This document shows positions 62,547 to 64,000 of a DNA stretch of 64,000 nt, piece after piece. Position 1 is the stretch's first letter. Every line of letters begins with the position of its first letter. The stretch is from contig CAWAMS010000002.1 of NCBI GenBank assembly GCA_963783245.1, positions 1,550,001-1,614,000 on the forward strand. The letters run 5' to 3'. The notes under the pieces are model-generated. The model saw nothing but the letters and a program-made list of their open reading frames with translations. It had not been told where the DNA came from and ran no database searches. Source of the DNA: Bog-473 sp963783245. GTDB taxonomy: Bacteria > Actinomycetota > Acidimicrobiia > Acidimicrobiales > RAAP-2. The position numbers and the translations under genes are program-made.

Positions 62547-63791
62547 TCGTCACGCTTCGCCAGGAAGACCCTCAGTTGCCATCGTCCACGACTACCTCAC
62601 CCAGCGCGGCGGCGCAGAGCGCGTCTTCCTTCTCTTGGCGGAGACGTTTCCCGACGCCTCGCTCTACACCTCGCTGTACGATCCCGAAGGGACATTTCCG
62701 GAATTCGCTGGTCTCGACATCCAGACAACGCCACTCAACAAGATCCGACTTCTCCGCCGTCAGCATCGCTTGGCATTTCCAGTTCTCGCGCCGTCATTCT
62801 CGGCGTTACGGGTCGATGCGGATGTGTTGCTCTGTAGCTCAAGTGGTTGGGCTCACGGAACGAGAACAGGAGGCCGAAAGGTCGTCTATTGCTATGCGCC
62901 GGCGCGATGGCTCTACCAAGCCGATCGATACCTGGGTCAACGTCCACGGCATGGCCTCGCAGGCGACGGAACTCGCTACGGAGACACACCGATGTTCTAA
63001 GAAGAAGCGTCCGGCTACAGCACTCCGCGCTACTTGGGCCGTCTCTTCGCCATTGGGATCAGCATGCAGCCAGGTCAGCTGATCGATATCTCACGAGTTC
63101 GACGGTCATGGCAGATGCGATCCGGTCAACCTATGGACTGGAAGCGGAGGTATTGCCACCGCCGCCGGCGCTCTCACCAGATGGCCCCGAGCAGGAGGTT
63201 CCCGGCCTGGAACCAGGATATTTCCTCTGCATTGCCCGACTTCTTCCGTACAAGAACGTTCAGGTGGTCGCTGAGGCGGTTGGTCTTGTCCCCGATGCCC
63301 GCCTGGTGATCGTCGGTGACGGGCCCGCTCGTGTCGGACATTGAGACTGTCGCGGGTCCACAACGTTCGATTCTTGGGCCAAGTCGACGATGCCGACGCT
63401 CCGTTGGCTCTATCGAAACTCAATCGCGCTTGTCTCCGCCTCCTTCGAGGACTACGGGCTCACTCCGCTCGAAGCAGCTAGCTTCGGTCGTCCATCGGTG
63501 GTCCTGCGGGCTGGCGGCTTTCTCGATACCGTGGTCGAGGGTCGAACCGGGTTATTCTTCGATGCGCCAATTGTGGAAGACGTTGCACGGGTCATGGACG
63601 AAGTGACTACACACATCTGGAATGAAACAGAGTTGCGAGAGCATGCCGAGAAGTTCTCAAAGGCGTCCTTCCAGCGAAAAATTGCCGAATTGTTGCCGAA
63701 GAGGCGGCCCTCAGCTAACGCGCTGTTTGATCTGTGTGGACGAGCTCACGGCATGATTTGGCGCTCAATTTTAGTAATGGATTGGAGATAA
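62536..63791 (+). CDS. GT4-family glycosyltransferase (heavily frameshifted)
   Basis: GTG 62536 overlaps the previous stop. SVAIVHDYLTQRGGAERVFL is the classic N-terminus; VVYCYAPARWLYQADRYLG follows. After several frame changes (near 62980, 63340 and 63385) the C-terminal domain reads YLTSSTVMADAIRSTYGLEA, GYFLCIARLLPYKNVQVVAE, ARLVIVGDGPA and SASFEDYGLTPLEAASFGRP. GPLVSD-like debris between them marks at least one error. The end is uncertain; 63718 is an alternative in another frame. It likely adds the second sugar of the exopolysaccharide repeat. Confidence 0.75.
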
Positions 63792-64000
63792 ACCGCCCCA
63801 GCGACTATTTCGAACATTAACAAATATATCCCTGAACGTTCCCAAACCATCGAAGACAATTAATCGTGCCTCTATGAAAGACGTCTCCCGGCGAGCGGGG
63901 ATTCTCGGCCATGATTGCTGCACTAACATACTTCTCGAGAGACAGCAAACGCCATGCCTAAAATAATCCAAGGAACCGAGCCGGTGGCCGTGACCCAAAA
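63792..64000. other. AT-richer window end
   Basis: 209 nt with no supported gene. An ATG at 63955 opens a frame (MPKIIQGTEPVAVTQ) running off the window, but no ribosome binding site precedes it. Confidence 0.35.

Noticed and set aside
1..64000. tRNA, rRNA, insertion sequences, integrases, phage genes
   Set aside because: Gaps and coding regions were scanned by eye for T-loop motifs, transposase signatures and terminal repeats; none was seen.

Overview
The window is high-GC bacterial DNA of actinobacterial type. Acidimicrobiia is the best guess. The reasons are the GC-rich coding bias with frequent GTG and TTG starts, the 42-residue GYW...DGGVFTFGDAGFYGS repeats that are common in that class, the PrimPol/LigC repair operon, and a group 1h (actinobacterial-type) [NiFe] hydrogenase. 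I see no rRNA, tRNA, CRISPR array, insertion sequence or phage module. Almost the whole window is protein coding.

Layout. 0-14.9 kb: CYTH-CHAD protein, SigG-type ECF sigma factor, VOC protein, DUF998 membrane protein, divergent TatA and TatB, a repeat/DUF4232 secreted protein with an ECF sigma/anti-sigma pair, and, divergent from these, two exported ferritin-like proteins plus a blue-copper lipoprotein. A Nudix hydrolase, a very large lysyl-PG-synthase-like membrane protein, CsbD and DoxX follow. 14.9-24.6 kb: VOC and amidohydrolase genes, the coupled operon PrimPol / HhH-PHP / LigC, DUF1810, an FAD monooxygenase, a P450 and a zinc-ribbon protein. 24.6-39.5 kb: the hydrogenase locus. hypA and hypB run leftward. 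Rightward run hhyS, hhyL, nifU-like, DUF5947, DUF6084, a large associated protein, the maturation protease, a 34-residue membrane peptide, hypC, hypD, hypF, an SIS-like/HypC fusion, an SIS protein and hypE, then a PadR regulator. Nearly every junction is a 4-nt ATGA or GTGA overlap, so this is one translationally coupled operon that should build an enzyme for oxidising H2 at low concentration. 39.8-47.9 kb: PhyH dioxygenase, aldehyde dehydrogenase behind a perfect inverted repeat, two cupins, an ABM-like protein, a surface protein joined to a G1 peptidase, and a solute-binding protein. 47.9-53.1 kb: a leftward catabolic operon (AraC regulator, acetoacetate-decarboxylase-like protein, two amidohydrolases, SDR). 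53.1-60.8 kb: methyltransferase, exported proteins, a cyclic-di-GMP-I riboswitch ahead of a small zinc-ribbon gene, TauD-type dioxygenase, acyltransferase, 6-phosphogluconate dehydrogenase and a secreted phosphoesterase. 61-64 kb: an exopolysaccharide locus (sugar-phosphate transferase and GT4 glycosyltransferase) of visibly lower GC.

Caveat for all coordinates. About twenty-five genes change reading frame inside recognisable domains, and almost every change equals one extra base. I treat these as probable base-insertion errors and give the span of the restored gene. About half the genes are intact.
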